Source: Phragmites australis (lineage: Eukaryota; Streptophyta; Magnoliopsida; Poales; Poaceae). Taken from it: DNA of 64,000 nucleotides. The notes beneath the pieces are model-generated. The model ran no database searches, was not told the DNA's origin, and worked only from the letters and a program-made list of their open reading frames with translations. The DNA lies in the NCBI RefSeq assembly GCF_958298935.1, contig NC_084924.1, positions 22,851,819-22,915,818 on the forward strand, in the 5' to 3' direction. The translations under genes and the position numbers were made by a program. Shown one piece after another: positions 11,701 to 22,044 of the stretch (position 1 is its first letter; each line of letters opens with the position of its first letter).

Positions 11701-11910
11701 TCAAGATTCCATATCTCCCCTTCGATAGAGCTTTCCGTTTACCAAAACATAGAGCTTGGATTTATGAGCAATTTTCTCTACAGATGCATCATCATCAGGA
11801 ATATCTCGACCCTCGAGATAGGCTTGGTACGGAGTCATCCAAGTCAAGTTGCATTCAAGTAGTGCAGCATCCGTGTCTGTGGGTTCTACCTCGCTGACCT
11901 GACCAAACTG

Positions 11911-12984
11911 CTAGTTGGGTTGGGTAGCATCCATTTGCCTAACTGTCAGGACATATGGTTTAAGGAGTTTCTCAACAAAGAATCCTATGGGTACTAGTGC
12001 TCGAGAAGAAGCGAGTCTAGCAAGTTCGTCCACACCAAAGTTATCACTCCTTCTGATATGCGTCATTTCTAGCCCTTCAAACTTTTGGTCAAGCTTTCGT
12101 GCCTCAAATAAGTAAGCCATCATGTTGCCATCCAAACACTGGTACTCCTTTTGAACTTGTTTTATGACTAGCTATGAGTCCACTTTCACAAGAAGTCATT
12201 TAATCCCAAGTGATGTAGCTATGCGGAGCTCGTTTACCAGTCCTTCATATTCTGCAACATTGTTAGAAACTCTAAAGTCTAATTGAATAACGTACCTAAG
12301 TTCATCGCCCATTGGAGATTTGAGTACAATGCCAGCCCTGAAGCGTGAGCGATCCATCAAAGAAGAGTGTCCAGTGATCTTCAACTATATTTGGCCTTTT
12401 TCTTCAACGCTTGTCCATTCGGTGATGAAATCTGCTAACACTCCTGATTTCATGCTTGTGCGTGGTGCATAGCTTACGTCAAACTCATTTAGTTCTACTA
12501 TCCATTGCGTGATTCGTCAAGTAGCTTCCCGATTGTGTATTACATCCTTCAGTGGATACGTCGTTATGATAGTGATCCTGTGCGCATAAAAGTAGTGTCG
12601 TAATTTCAAGAAAGACATCAATACTGCATATATCAACTTCTGTACTTGTGGGTATCGTAGCTTAGCATCGTGTAGAACCTCGCTCACGTAATAAACAGGT
12701 TTATGGACCTTGGCCTTTTTCTCGGGACATTCCCATTCGACTGCCAGTACTGTGCTTACAACTTGTGGGGTAGCTGCAATATATAAAAAGAGCTCTTCTT
12801 TCTCGTTAGGCGGTGTAGGAATTAATGGAGAAGATAAGTACTTTTTTAAGTCCTGGAAGGCGCGCTCCACTTCTTCTGTCCACTTGAATCGGTCTTGTTT
12901 CTTCAACAACTTGAAGAAATGTTGTGACTTGACACCAGGAAGCCAAGAAGCTTGCCGGACGGCACAACAAACATGCACTTTTCA
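11911..12984 (-). pseudogene. RNase H region of Tat element A (RT-linked RNase H plus second RNase H)
   Basis: 12517-12978 holds RT-linked RNase H sequence (FKWTEEVERAFQDLKKYL ... PVYYVSEVLHDAKLRYPQVQKLIYAVL). 11911-12384 holds a second RNase H (VSNNVAEYEGLVNELRIA ... ADELARLASSRA-like), the additional domain known in Tat elements. The frame breaks between them and near 12180. Confidence 0.8.
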
Positions 12985-13660
12985 GGGTTGAGAATCAAGC
13001 GATACTTCCTAAAGTTGTCGAATGTTTCCATGAGATCGTCAACAAATGGACTTCTGGTTTCCGATTTGACTACGACATCATCGATGTATGCTTCTACATT
13101 GCGACCAATTTGGGGTTGTAAACAATTTTGAATACACCTTTGATACGTAGCACCAGCGTCTTTTAAACCGAAAGGCATCTTTATATAGCAAAATACACCG
13201 AAGGGAGTAGTAAAAGACGTTTTCTCCTCATCCTCTAATCCCATACTAATTTGGTGATACCTTGAATAGGCATCTAGAAAACAAAGCAATTCGCAGCCTG
13301 CCATAGAGTTGACGATCTGGTCAATGTGCAAGAGAGCAAAAGGATCCTTGGGGCAAGCCTTGTTGTGGTTGGTGAAGTCAATGCACATTCTTCATCTGCC
13401 ATTGGCCATCTTAACGAGGATGGGATTTGCGAGCCATGTAGGATGATGCACTTCTCAGATGAAACCCGCCTTTAGAAGCTTATCGACCTCCTCCTAGATG
13501 GCTCGCTTCCTATCTTTTGCAAATCTTTGTTCTTCTGCACCATAGGCTTGGCGTTGGATTTAATAGCTAGTCGATGCTCGATCACCTCCCTGGGGACCCC
13601 AGGCATATCGAATGGTTGCCATGCGAACACGTCTTGGTTTGCCTGAAGGAAGGTGATAGC
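12985..13660 (-). pseudogene. reverse transcriptase of Tat element A
   Basis: The linker VFAWQPFDMPGVPREV leads into the RT palm. 12903-13388 is one open stretch with CIDFTNHNKACPKDPFAL, the CFLDAYSRYHQI loop, FGVFCYIKMPFGLKDAGATYQ, and the active site AYIDDVVVKSE with YIDD at 13077-13088. The catalytic aspartates are kept. The frame is broken between the linker and this segment near 13400-13470, so it is not a complete polyprotein. Confidence 0.85.
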
Positions 13661-14330
13661 TCGAGTTTGATTGGCCCCAATCTTAATCGTCTTGGATGGT
13701 TCAGACGGGATGAGGGGCACTACCTTGACACAACCATCAATTTTCTTGTTGTTGATGTCATCGTGGTTCTTGCCTTTAGCGTCATCGAACTCAAAAGTGC
13801 CAACAAGACTTATGAGCCTGGAATCTTTGGCCTCGACGGCACCTTGGTGCCTTTGACGCTTAGGTTTTGCATCCTTGGGAGTGATGGCCACTCGACTGAA
13901 GTGTTCAACCATATCTAGGATTTGCTTGTCGCATTTGACCACTGCGCGCTGATCTCCTTTAACGATAATGGCCCCCTTAGGACCCTGGATCTTGAGTGTT
14001 TGATAGGCGTAGTGAACCACCGCCATGAACTTGCCCAACATTGGGTGACCTAGGATCACATTGTACGCCGTCTTGAAATTCGTGACATCAAAGGTCAGTT
14101 TTTCTGTACGGAAGTTGTCGGGTGTGCCAAACATGAGCGGCAGCTCGATCTGGCCGAGAGGCATGGTCGATGAGTTGGAAGCTATGCCGTGGAAAGACTC
14201 GACTCCCGTCTTAAGCTCTGACCTCTGAATTCCCATCTTGTCCAAGGTTTTGGAGAAAATGAGGTTGAGTGAACTACCGCCATCGACCAGAGTTCTAGAG
14301 ACTTTGATGTTGATGGTTGAACCACGATCG
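13661..14330 (-). pseudogene. aspartic protease of Tat element A
   Basis: The active-site loop RTLVDGGSSLNLIF is read near 14270-14310, with the Asp-Gly-Gly form of Tat elements. The body continues through LDKMGIQRSEL, LTFDVTNFKTAYNVILGHPML and GPKGAIIVKGDQ. 13472-14245 is uninterrupted. It would have matured the Gag-Pol polyprotein. Confidence 0.75.
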
Positions 14331-14399
14331 GGTATCGACCAAGATGTGGTATTGCGACTAGATGGTCAGTTTGATCAAAGGTGATCGACTGTTCTGACT

Positions 14400-16010
14400 A
14401 TTTGAGATACCGAGTGGGCCCAGTTAGGGCCAAGTTGACTTCTCGCTCGACCGCCTTGTACTGCCTTTTGGACTCGTACGTGGTGGATCCTCCGAAGATG
14501 TGCGCCAAGCTATGGTCAGCCTCATGGAACTGGGGCTCATTCTCCTCCATGTTTCACTCAGCGTGCTTATTGCCACGCTCAGCGTTCGCCTTGATCTTTT
14601 CATCAAGCTTCTTCTTGAACACATAGCACTTGTCGAAGTCATACTGGTTGCTCCGATAGATGGGACACTATTTTCCGCCACCTTGACTAAGGCCTTTGTT
14701 GTCCCTAATGTTGCACGATTTTTGTCTTGTCGACTGTAGCTATAGTCGTATCGGGACCCTTGTGCTTGTAACCAGGTTTAATATTCTTTCCTTTGCTCTT
14801 CGAGGACTCGGGTTTGTCCATGCCAGATTGAATGTTTTTAGCGCGCACCTGCTCTTCCGCTCATTTTGCACACTTGTCAGCCAACTCTAAAAGCTCTTTG
14901 ACCATACGGATCTTTCGAGTAGCCATCTTTCCACGTAAATCCGTGTCCTAAACACCTCATTTGAAACTGATAATTACCAACTCATCAGAGATGTCCGGGA
15001 TTGTACTACACTTGTCGCTGAACCGGCAAATAAAATCTTGAAGAGATTCCTTGTCGCCTTAGTGTAGTTGGTGGAGGTCGTTCTCCATTCCTGGGTGCTC
15101 GAATGTGCCTTGGAAATGGGTTATGAATATAGCCTTAAGTTCTGCCCACGAACTAAACGAGTTGGGTAGCAAGTTTAGCAACCAGGACCTTGCGGGTCCA
15201 TCAAGGGCGGTTATCAAGGGTAGCAAGTTTGGCCATTACTCGATTGTCACCACCGGCTGCTCGAATAATAGAGCTATAGCTCTACAACCACTCATTGGGA
15301 ATGATTTTCCCGTCATGTTTCTGGATTGGGCCCGCTTTGAACTTCTCAGGCTACCGAATTGATCAAAGTTCATGCACAAAAGCCTCGTAGCCCCTATCAA
15401 ACTCTTCAGGAGGTAGGGCGACTATCACGCATGGCTCTTCGAGTAGGGGAGTCATGTCAACCATCTCTTCTTGTATATCTATAGTCATAGTGGTGGCGAT
15501 CATCTTCACGGTGTTCTTCACAGTGGTTTTTGATCATCGTTTGTAGATCATGCCGATTGTGAGGAATACAAACCTTAGGTCTTCCTGATTTCTATGCCTA
15601 TGGATAAGGTAGCTACAGTTTGGCCCACAGTGTCGTGTTCTGGCTCGACCATCTGAGCTTCCCGTCTGAGATTCCTCTACTCGAGAGCGTTCCCGCCCGT
15701 GGTTCCTCGAGCCAGGACCGTACTGACTGGGGGCCCTGGAATTGCTGGGATTGTTTGCTCAAGCAACTTGGAACTAGGTTGCATCTAATAGGATCTTGAC
15801 TTGATTGACCATAAGAGTTAGTGGATTCACTAGATCCAACTCTGGAAGAGATCTGAGAATCAGATGAGCTCCTTGTACGTTAGCGTCTGGCGTACTGAAT
15901 ACGTTAATACTAAGGCTCAGTGGCAGTCGAGCCGATGAAGCTTTATGGTGACTATTCGGAGGGAGCTTCTCCCTTGAGCTGTGGGTCGTCACAGGCGGAG
16001 GCGCACCCAC
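14400..16010 (-). pseudogene. gag of Tat element A (decayed)
   Basis: Between about 14880 and 15220 the minus strand reads GPARSWLLNLL, SFSSWAELKAIFITHFQ, ESLQDFICRFSDKCSTIPDIS and KMATRKIRMVKELLELADKCA, the core of the Gypsy capsid domain, broken by stops. Upstream to 16010 is a poorly conserved N-terminal part, and 14400-14880 is a degenerate basic region before the protease. No intact zinc knuckle is seen. Confidence 0.65.
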
Positions 16011-16427
16011 CGAAAGTCATCGGGAGAGGCTAGGAGGCATCTACCCTCTCATGGTTCACCGGTGGAGGGTCGTGTCTAGTGCACGTAAGGCTCCAGCTGC
16101 GGATGTTTCTGGTGGTAACTTGGCGCCGGTACTGTTGGTAGCAACAGCTGTCGCCGGATCTTTGGGAATTTCCGCACCGTTGTCGACCTACGGCTTTTGG
16201 ATCTATCGCCATTAGGTCAGCCGATGGGGGGTCGTTGCTTCTAGCCATATACACAAATCTAGCATTAGAATCACCATCGCCACCCTTGTCACTATTGGTG
16301 TCCATGCAGTGGCAAACATTAGGCTCCGTTGGATCCCACTCAGATGTCCCACCTCGCGGTACGAGTCTGGATTCGAGGGTATCAGTGTGGATCAATCCAC
16401 CTTGACCATCCCAACAAAAAACCATAG

Positions 16428-17028
16428 TTCCGAAGATAATTCCTGACAATATGTTCGTAAATTGACTGGGTAGCTTCGAGTGCAGGGATTAATCATGAGA
16501 AGAGACAATCGATGTATACAGGTTTGAGCCTCCGATTGGAGTAATACCTATGTCCATGGGGGTGTTGCTACCATATATTGATGATATTAAGTACAAATAA
16601 TGTGGCTAAAACTATTGCAGAGAGTAGATAGGATCTAATCTAACCTAAGGCTAAAGTTGTCGAATATCTTATCTGCTAGGGTCTTGATGCTTAACTCAAG
16701 TTCTCTCGTGTGTTTCATGTTGTTCCTTGTCGTTCCCCCTAGCCTTTCCGCCTTATATGGGGTGAGGTACCGACTCCTATCGAGCTGCAGTCGATAGGGA
16801 GTTATCTTCCTTGACGTCCAAGTAGATAAATCTGTTTTGAATATTGATCGCATCGGGTTGGGTAACCAATCTAAACCTTCTTGATATGTACTTCCTTGAT
16901 TTTGGGTATATCAGGTACCATTGATTCGGTTCCATGATATCTGAAACTCCCTAATATGTGTTGCACATACCCTGTCTATGTGTGGTATACTCCTTATGCG
17001 CATATACCTTATAGTTAGATATTTAACA
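16428..17028 (-). repeat. 5' LTR of Tat element A
   Basis: It begins TGTTAAATATC at 17028 and matches 5006-5624. Its TATA element reads CCATATAAGG where the 3' LTR has CTATATAAGG. The inner end (TCTTCGGAA) has lost the TCGACA terminus. The primer binding site beyond it is not recognisable. Confidence 0.8.
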
Positions 17029-17033
17029 ACTAC

Positions 17034-17436
17034 CCATCATTGGTTCTAGTTAATTAGTGACGCGTAGTAAATATACCTGTCACTAATGACTCGGTCACTA
17101 GTGATAGGTTGTTGTTATCACCCGTCACTAATAACCGAGTCCAAGAGACGGGTTGGAAAGCTACCCGTCACTAGGGATCGATAATTAATGATGGGTGGTA
17201 CATACACCCATCACTAATGATGGTTACAGTGATGGGCAGCAGGCTTGCTTAGGTCATAGGAGACGCATTTTCGTTATGGGTCTCTATTATGACCCATCAC
17301 TGGTGATTGTCATTAGTAACAGGTCCCAACACGTAACTAATGTTTTATCATTAGTGACGCAATAAGAGTGAAGGGTGGCATAATCTTCACTAATGACGGT
17401 CATCACCCGTCACTAATGTGTTGTTCTGGCGTAGTG
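17034..17436 (+). repeat. CACTA A 3' subterminal repeats and terminal inverted repeat
   Basis: More than ten copies of 'gtgacgggt' or 'gtgatgggt' variants run in both orientations up to the terminus at 17436 (minus strand CACTACGCCAGAAC). The first right flanking bases, 17437-17439 (aga), would be one copy of the 3-bp target duplication; the partner copy is outside the window. Confidence 0.8.
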
Positions 17437-18440
17437 AGATATAGTGAGAAATTTCCCACTTCATGCGAATCCACCAAAATCCTTGCTTGAGATCTTGATA
17501 CATTTTGGTGCTTCTAAGATGAATGGTCAACAACAACTCATGAGTTTCATCCAATATCTTTTTTCTCAACTCTTGGTTCTTAGGTACCACAAGCCGTTTT
17601 TCAAACCATAGAGTACCTTGATCATACACGGAGAAACAACTAGCTTTGCCCTTCGTCTTGTCATGAATTTGGGCCATGCCCTTTTCATCCTTTTGGGCTC
17701 ACTTGATTTGATGGAGGAGGGTGGATTTGATTTCAATGTTAACAAAAAAATCCTTCTGTAATCATCTTTAGTCCAAACCTTCGAAAGTCATCACAAAGCG
17801 TGGTGATTCTGGGCTTCGGGAAAAGACAATTACATTGGACCTTCCAGCTCATGGCGTCAGCAACTACATTTGCCTTGCCAGGGTGATAATGAATTTCCAA
17901 TTCATAATCTTTGATCAATTCAAGCCATCTAATTCCCACATATTGAGATCGGCTTGTGTGAAGATATATTTGAAACTTTTATGATCGGTGTAGATGTTGC
18001 AAGGACTTCCGAGGAGGTAGTGGCGTCAAATGTTTAGAGAGTGCACAATGGCCGTAAGCTCTAGATCATGAGTAGGATAATTCTCTTCATGGCGCTTTAA
18101 CTAACGGGAGGCATAGGCGACTACTCAACTCTCTTGCATGAGAACACAACCGAGGCCTATGCGGGAAGCATCATAATAGAAGTCAAAGCTCTTATTCATT
18201 TCTAGTTGGGCAAGGATAGGAGGGTAGTGAGAAAAGTTTTCAAGGTTTGGAAAACTTGTTCACAATCCTCGGACCATTTAAATACCACACCTTTCTTCAG
18301 GAGTTCGGTCATGGGCTTAGCAATTTTAGAGGAACTCTCAATGAACCAGTGGTAGTATGCCATGAGTCTAAGAAAGCTCCAGATGTTAGTGACGCTTCAA
18401 GGTTGCACCCAATTGAGCACATCTTGCACCTTGCTTGGGT
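17437..18440 (-). pseudogene. Gypsy fragment C: RNase H and integrase N-terminus
   Basis: The minus strand reads VDPSKVQDVLNW (18440 downward), then RNase H sequence, then [27 protein letters not shown] (17739-17939) and the integrase zinc region with GTLWFEKRLVVPKNQELRKKILDETHELLLTIH and KMYQDLKQGFWW (17390-17677). The part at 17390-17436 is CACTA, not Gypsy. It is Tekay/Del-like, since these motifs are typical of chromodomain Gypsy elements. The RT part continues at 28239-28868 across the inserted Copia element. Several stops. Confidence 0.8.
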
Positions 18441-18445
18441 CAACC
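18441..18445. repeat. target site duplication caacc, left copy
   Basis: The 5 bases flanking the Copia element are identical at 18441-18445 and 28234-28238. Removing the element rejoins the Gypsy RT frame at GVTV/VDPSK. Confidence 0.9.
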
Positions 18446-18915
18446 TGTCAGGGAATGGGCAGGCTATGCTAGCCTGAAACAAAAATTTTCTACCGAATTC
18501 ACCCAAGAAATTATGCTAGTAGGAGATAGATCATTATCGCTCTACGTGCAGTGCAGTGGAAGAAGAGTTGGAGTAGACCGCTCTAATGTATTGCATGTCA
18601 AACTCCTCGAGAAACTTCTCGATCAGATCTGCAATCAGCCCTGCACAGGTGGTCACTCTCCTTGACCAACTCCAGGCTGGTGGTCATGCTCCTCGACCAA
18701 CACCGAGCAGGTGGTCATGCTCCTCGACCAACTCCGAGCAGGTGGTCGTACTCCTCGACCAGAGGTGGTCGTGCTCCTCGATCAACTCCGAGTAGGTTGG
18801 CGACCAGTCCCGAACACGTCGCATTGAACTCACCGAGAAGATCAGCGCCACAATAGTAATAGCACCTCTATGGTATCCACACGTACTGGGTAGAAACACC
18901 GAGCGCCAATGTGCT
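18446..18915 (-). repeat. 3' LTR remnant of the Copia element
   Basis: It matches 22045-22460 of the 5' LTR and ends TTCCCTGACA at 18446. The 5' two thirds of this LTR are missing because a deletion joins integrase sequence to the middle of the LTR near 18905-18925. Confidence 0.8.
18648..18794. repeat. 31-bp minisatellite in the Copia 3' LTR, five units (one shortened)
   Basis: Units start GGTGGTC and contain CTCCTCGACCAACTCCGAGC, at 18648, 18679, 18710, 18741 (only 23 bp) and 18764. The 5' LTR has three units at 22250-22342. Confidence 0.85.
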
Positions 18916-18919
18916 ACCA

Positions 18920-19684
18920 TCCGGACCATGTCCAACAAAGTCTAGTTCCTTCATTTGGACACTCCATTCCATTGAGGTGTCCCCGGTGGAGTCAACTGTG
19001 GAACAACTCCACATTGAATAGATGATCACCAAACTCATGGCTCAAATATTCATCTCTACGATCAGATCGCAGAAATTTAATTGTCTTGCCAAGTTGATTT
19101 TGTGCTTCATTTTGAAACTCCTTGAACTTTTCAAAGGACTTAGTCTTGTGCCTCATTAGGTAGTTGTAACCATATCTACTGAAGTCACCGGTAAAAGTAA
19201 TGAAGTACTGAAAACCATCTCTAGCGATAGAGCTCATTCGTCCACATGCATCAGTATGTACCAGGGCCAACAACTCACTCGACCTCTCTCCTTGACGGGT
19301 GAAAGGCGCCTTAGTCATCTTGCTAAGTAAACAAAATTCGCATGTATCAAATGATTCAAAATCAAATGAATCAAGAAGACCATCTTTATGGAGCCTCTGC
19401 ATGTGTTTCTCATTTATATGACCTAAGTGACAATACCGAATAAAAGTGGGATTCAAATCGTTAAGCCGAGGCTTCTTGGTATTAATGTTATAGACAAGGA
19501 CATCCTCAAGATCTAGAATATATAATCCATTTACTAGTGAACAATTACCATAGAGCATACCATTCAAATAAATCAAACAACACTTGTTCTTTATTATGAA
19601 ATCATATCCATCTTCTTCCAAACATGAAGAAGAGATAATGTTTTTGCCCAAGGCTAGAATGTAATAACAATTATTTAATTCCAA
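18920..19684 (-). pseudogene. Copia integrase fragment (GAG-pre-integrase and catalytic core start)
   Basis: 18992-19684 is open: pre-integrase region (YILDLEDV...FIRYCHLGHINEKHMQRL with the HHCC His), CEFCLLSKM (zinc cysteines), VHTDACGRMSS (first catalytic Asp), FITFTGDFSRYGYNYLM and FLRSDRRDEYLSHEF (second Asp region). A frameshift near 18995 is followed by PQLTPPGTPQWNGVS, where the catalytic Glu position reads SK after GV, then a stop and TLLDMVRM before the junction with LTR sequence. The rest of pol is deleted. It cannot be functional. Confidence 0.8.
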
Positions 19685-19693
19685 AACTAATCC

Positions 19694-20749
19694 TCAGGGT
19701 AGTGATAAGGAATAAACACCAACGGCCAATGCAACAACTTTTGCACCATTGCTGACACAAGCATCCATCTCGCCTCTCGCACACTTCCTAGTCCTTTTCA
19801 GTCCCTGCAACGATTTGCAAGTATGAATCATCGATACGATATCAAATACCCATGAATCTTTAGGACGAGTAGTAAGATTAATTTCAATAACATTTATACC
19901 TGAAGTGGAAGTCTTACTTCCCTTCTTCTTGAGTTCTTCCAAGTATAGCTTGTTGTTTCTACGCCAATGGCCAGGCTTATGGCAGTGATGGCAAGCATCA
20001 GAAGCAGCAGGACCAGCCTTGGACTTTCCAACAGGTTTAGGCTTTGAGCTCGAGATTTCATCTGACGCTTTAGCCTTGGCCTTGTGCTTTCTTTTCTTGC
20101 TATCTTTCGGAACCATCATCACATGACTAGAGGTTTTCTTAATGCTTTCCTCAACAGTCTTAAGCATCACATGCAATTCAGCTATGCTCTTCTCCATGCT
20201 ATTCATACAAAAATTACAAATGAACGGCTTGAAGCTCGCAGGGAGCGACTGGAGAATTACATCCGTAGCCAACTCAGGACTGAGGGGAAAACCAAGTTTT
20301 TCCAAGCTCTCAATGTAACCAATCATCTTGATCACATGAGGACTAACTAGACTACCTTCTGTTAACCTACATGCAAACAAGGACTTGGAGGCGTTGAACC
20401 TCGTAGCCCTAGCTTGGTTCTCAAACATGCCTTGGAGTCCCACAATTATATTGTGAGAATCCGAATTCTCATATTTCTTCTGAAGCTCATAGGACATAGT
20501 GGCAAGCATGAGACAGCTAACATCGAGTGAATCATTGGTATGCTTCTTGTAAGTCCTCTGATTAGTGGCAAATGCATTATTAGCTAGTTCATTAGGATAG
20601 GAAACCTCTAGAACATACTCCTTTTTCTCTTGTTTGAGAATAATTCTCAGATTTCTATACCAATCAATAAAGTTTGTTCTAGATAGCTTTTCTTTTTCAA
20701 GAATTGAACGCAAATTAAAACTGGAATTGGCGTTAACAGTAGGTGCCAT
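19694..20749 (-). CDS. Copia gag with start of protease
   Basis: 351 codons open. Gag begins MAPTVNANSSFNLRSILEK with the NFIDWYRNLRIILKQE motif of Copia Gag, and continues with the UBN2-like region (ESLEKLGFPLSPELATDVILQSLP, residues about 145-170). A Lys-rich stretch leads to a zinc knuckle at about residue 255, CHHCHKPGHWRRNN. The knuckle's last Cys is replaced by Asn, so zinc binding is probably lost. The following DSWVFDIVSMIHTC is the protease active-site region, where the expected Asp-Thr-Gly reads Asp-Ile-Val. Gag would form the particle. The frame is long, but these changes suggest a decayed copy. ATG at 20749. Confidence 0.8.
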   Translation of the reverse strand: MAPTVNANSSFNLRSILEKEKLSRTNFIDWYRNLRIILKQEKKEYVLEVSYPNELANNAFATNQRTYKKHTNDSLDVSCLMLATMSYELQKKYENSDSHNIIVGLQGMFENQARATRFNASKSLFACRLTEGSLVSPHVIKMIGYIESLEKLGFPLSPELATDVILQSLPASFKPFICNFCMNSMEKSIAELHVMLKTVEESIKKTSSHVMMVPKDSKKRKHKAKAKASDEISSSKPKPVGKSKAGPAASDACHHCHKPGHWRRNNKLYLEELKKKGSKTSTSGINVIEINLTTRPKDSWVFDIVSMIHTCKSLQGLKRTRKCARGEMDACVSNGAKVVALAVGVYSLSLP

Positions 20750-22030
20750 GATCTACAACAGAAATAAATATACAAAGTTTAGCACTATGTTTATGTAAAT
20801 CTTTCATTAAATAATTTAACAAAAGATACTCTCACTGTATGTTTTGAAACCATTTCCCTCTAACGACATATAGTGGAACAAGATCCATATTCAACTAGGT
20901 TCTAGTGAGCTTTGGCATCACAGCTAGAAACTTAGGTGACAGGTAAGTAACATCTTGCTAATCATATCCCTATGTGATGCTTGTTTGTGGGGTGGCATCG
21001 AATGCCCTGGTCCCAACACTATGCCCCAAAGCATAAAACCGTTTTGATAGCTTTGTTAAGTAAACCAACACTATGCATGTGGATGTCCAACATCCACCTA
21101 ACTGGTTAAGATAAAAGATGGCACCCTGCTTTGGCAAGCCTACCAAACAATCGTCAAAACCTATTCTTAATTTTTCTGAGGGAAGCTATTCTATCATCTA
21201 AACATATTCATCTCATAGAAAATATGAATAAAACAGCATGACAGGAACATAAATAAGCATCACATGCAATCATATAAATTGTGACATAGTATGGCCCCTT
21301 CACATGGTGATCTCTATCGCTATGGTCCCTGTCCTCTGATTCATCATGCTTCATCATGGTTACGTATAAGTCTATTACACATAATAGCACTAGACAAATT
21401 ACATGAGAATATGAAGCATCACATGTCGGCACACATGCTGTTATACAATAACATGACAGCCTTGGGTTGCAATTAACCATGACATGCAGGTCATGAAAAT
21501 TACAAACATGCATCACATACATAATAAGGCAATACTAATCACAACACCCTCTACAAAAACGAGTTAAGAGTGGAATCAAATTCTAATATCGCAACATCAA
21601 CATGTTATCTTTATAAGCCCTAGGCTCCAAACGTCAACATGTTATCATATCAAGCTGATTCCGAGTCATTCACAATGCCTCAATTTCCATTGGATCAATA
21701 ATATTCATCATCGTGTGAGGTTTTCTGGAAATGACAACAACACGTACAACCTCGATTTGCTGTTCTCCCGACCACTAAACGACATGCGCTGTCAACCCCG
21801 ATGGTGATTCCGGGCGGTAGGGGCAAGTCACACACGCTACCAGGTGGGAGATCAAGCTATTCTTTTTGGTCGTATGGTACCATCGACTCGGACCTCTTCC
21901 AATCCCAATTAGACCAAAATGTGCAATGACTGATCCATCACATGAACCGATCACTAAAATAATAGATCCAATCAATTACTACCGCATATCACATATATGT
22001 AACCGATCCAAATAAAAAACTATGCAAGAT
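20750..22030 (-). other. untranslated leader of the Copia element
   Basis: It lies between PBS and gag ATG; no coding domain seen on either strand. Long leaders are usual in BARE/Angela-type elements and hold packaging signals, which I cannot delimit here. Confidence 0.6.
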
Positions 22031-22043
22031 GGCTCTGATACCA
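22031..22043 (-). promoter_or_regulatory. primer binding site, initiator-Met tRNA
   Basis: The minus strand reads TGGTATCAGAGCC one base after the LTR end CCAACA, the classic complement of the 3' end of initiator tRNA-Met used by plant Copia elements. Confidence 0.92.
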
Positions 22044-22044
22044 C

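Larger units (their letters stand above)
4811..17028 (-). mobile_element. Tat-lineage Ty3/Gypsy retrotransposon A with antisense gene
   Basis: In minus-strand order: 5' LTR (16428-17028), gag remnants, protease, RT, RNase H, integrase (stop at 10619), a long 3' region with genes on the opposite strand, PPT and 3' LTR (5006-5624). LTR ends are TGTCGA...TCGACA where intact. Outside the 3' LTR is an extra 194-bp LTR start in inverted orientation. The 5 bases before 4811 (gctac) and after 17028 (actac) match at 4 of 5 and fit a target duplication in the CACTA subterminal repeats. The two LTRs differ at very roughly one base in ten by eye and by a 15-bp insertion, so the element is not young. Multiple stops make it non-functional. 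Confidence 0.85.
2961..17436 (+). mobile_element. CACTA (En/Spm-like) transposon A, 3' part, split by a Tat retrotransposon
   Basis: The right end at 17436 reads, on the minus strand, CACTACGCCAGAAC, a CACTA-type terminal inverted repeat. Inside it are many copies of a subterminal motif around 'gtgacgggt' or 'gtgatgggt', at 4660-4805 and again at 17034-17436. These two blocks are one region interrupted by the Tat element at 4811-17028. Coding exons with an Ulp1-like protease lie at 3131-4650. The 5' part, including the transposase gene and left terminus, is not in the window because the Tekay-like LTR (1-2960) lies across it. The right flank is Gypsy integrase sequence (fragment C), so A appears inserted in that older element. 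Confidence 0.8.

Noticed and set aside
21208..21522. 104-codon minus frame in the Copia leader
   Set aside because: His/Cys-rich low-complexity translation of a 'catcatg'-rich leader; no domain.
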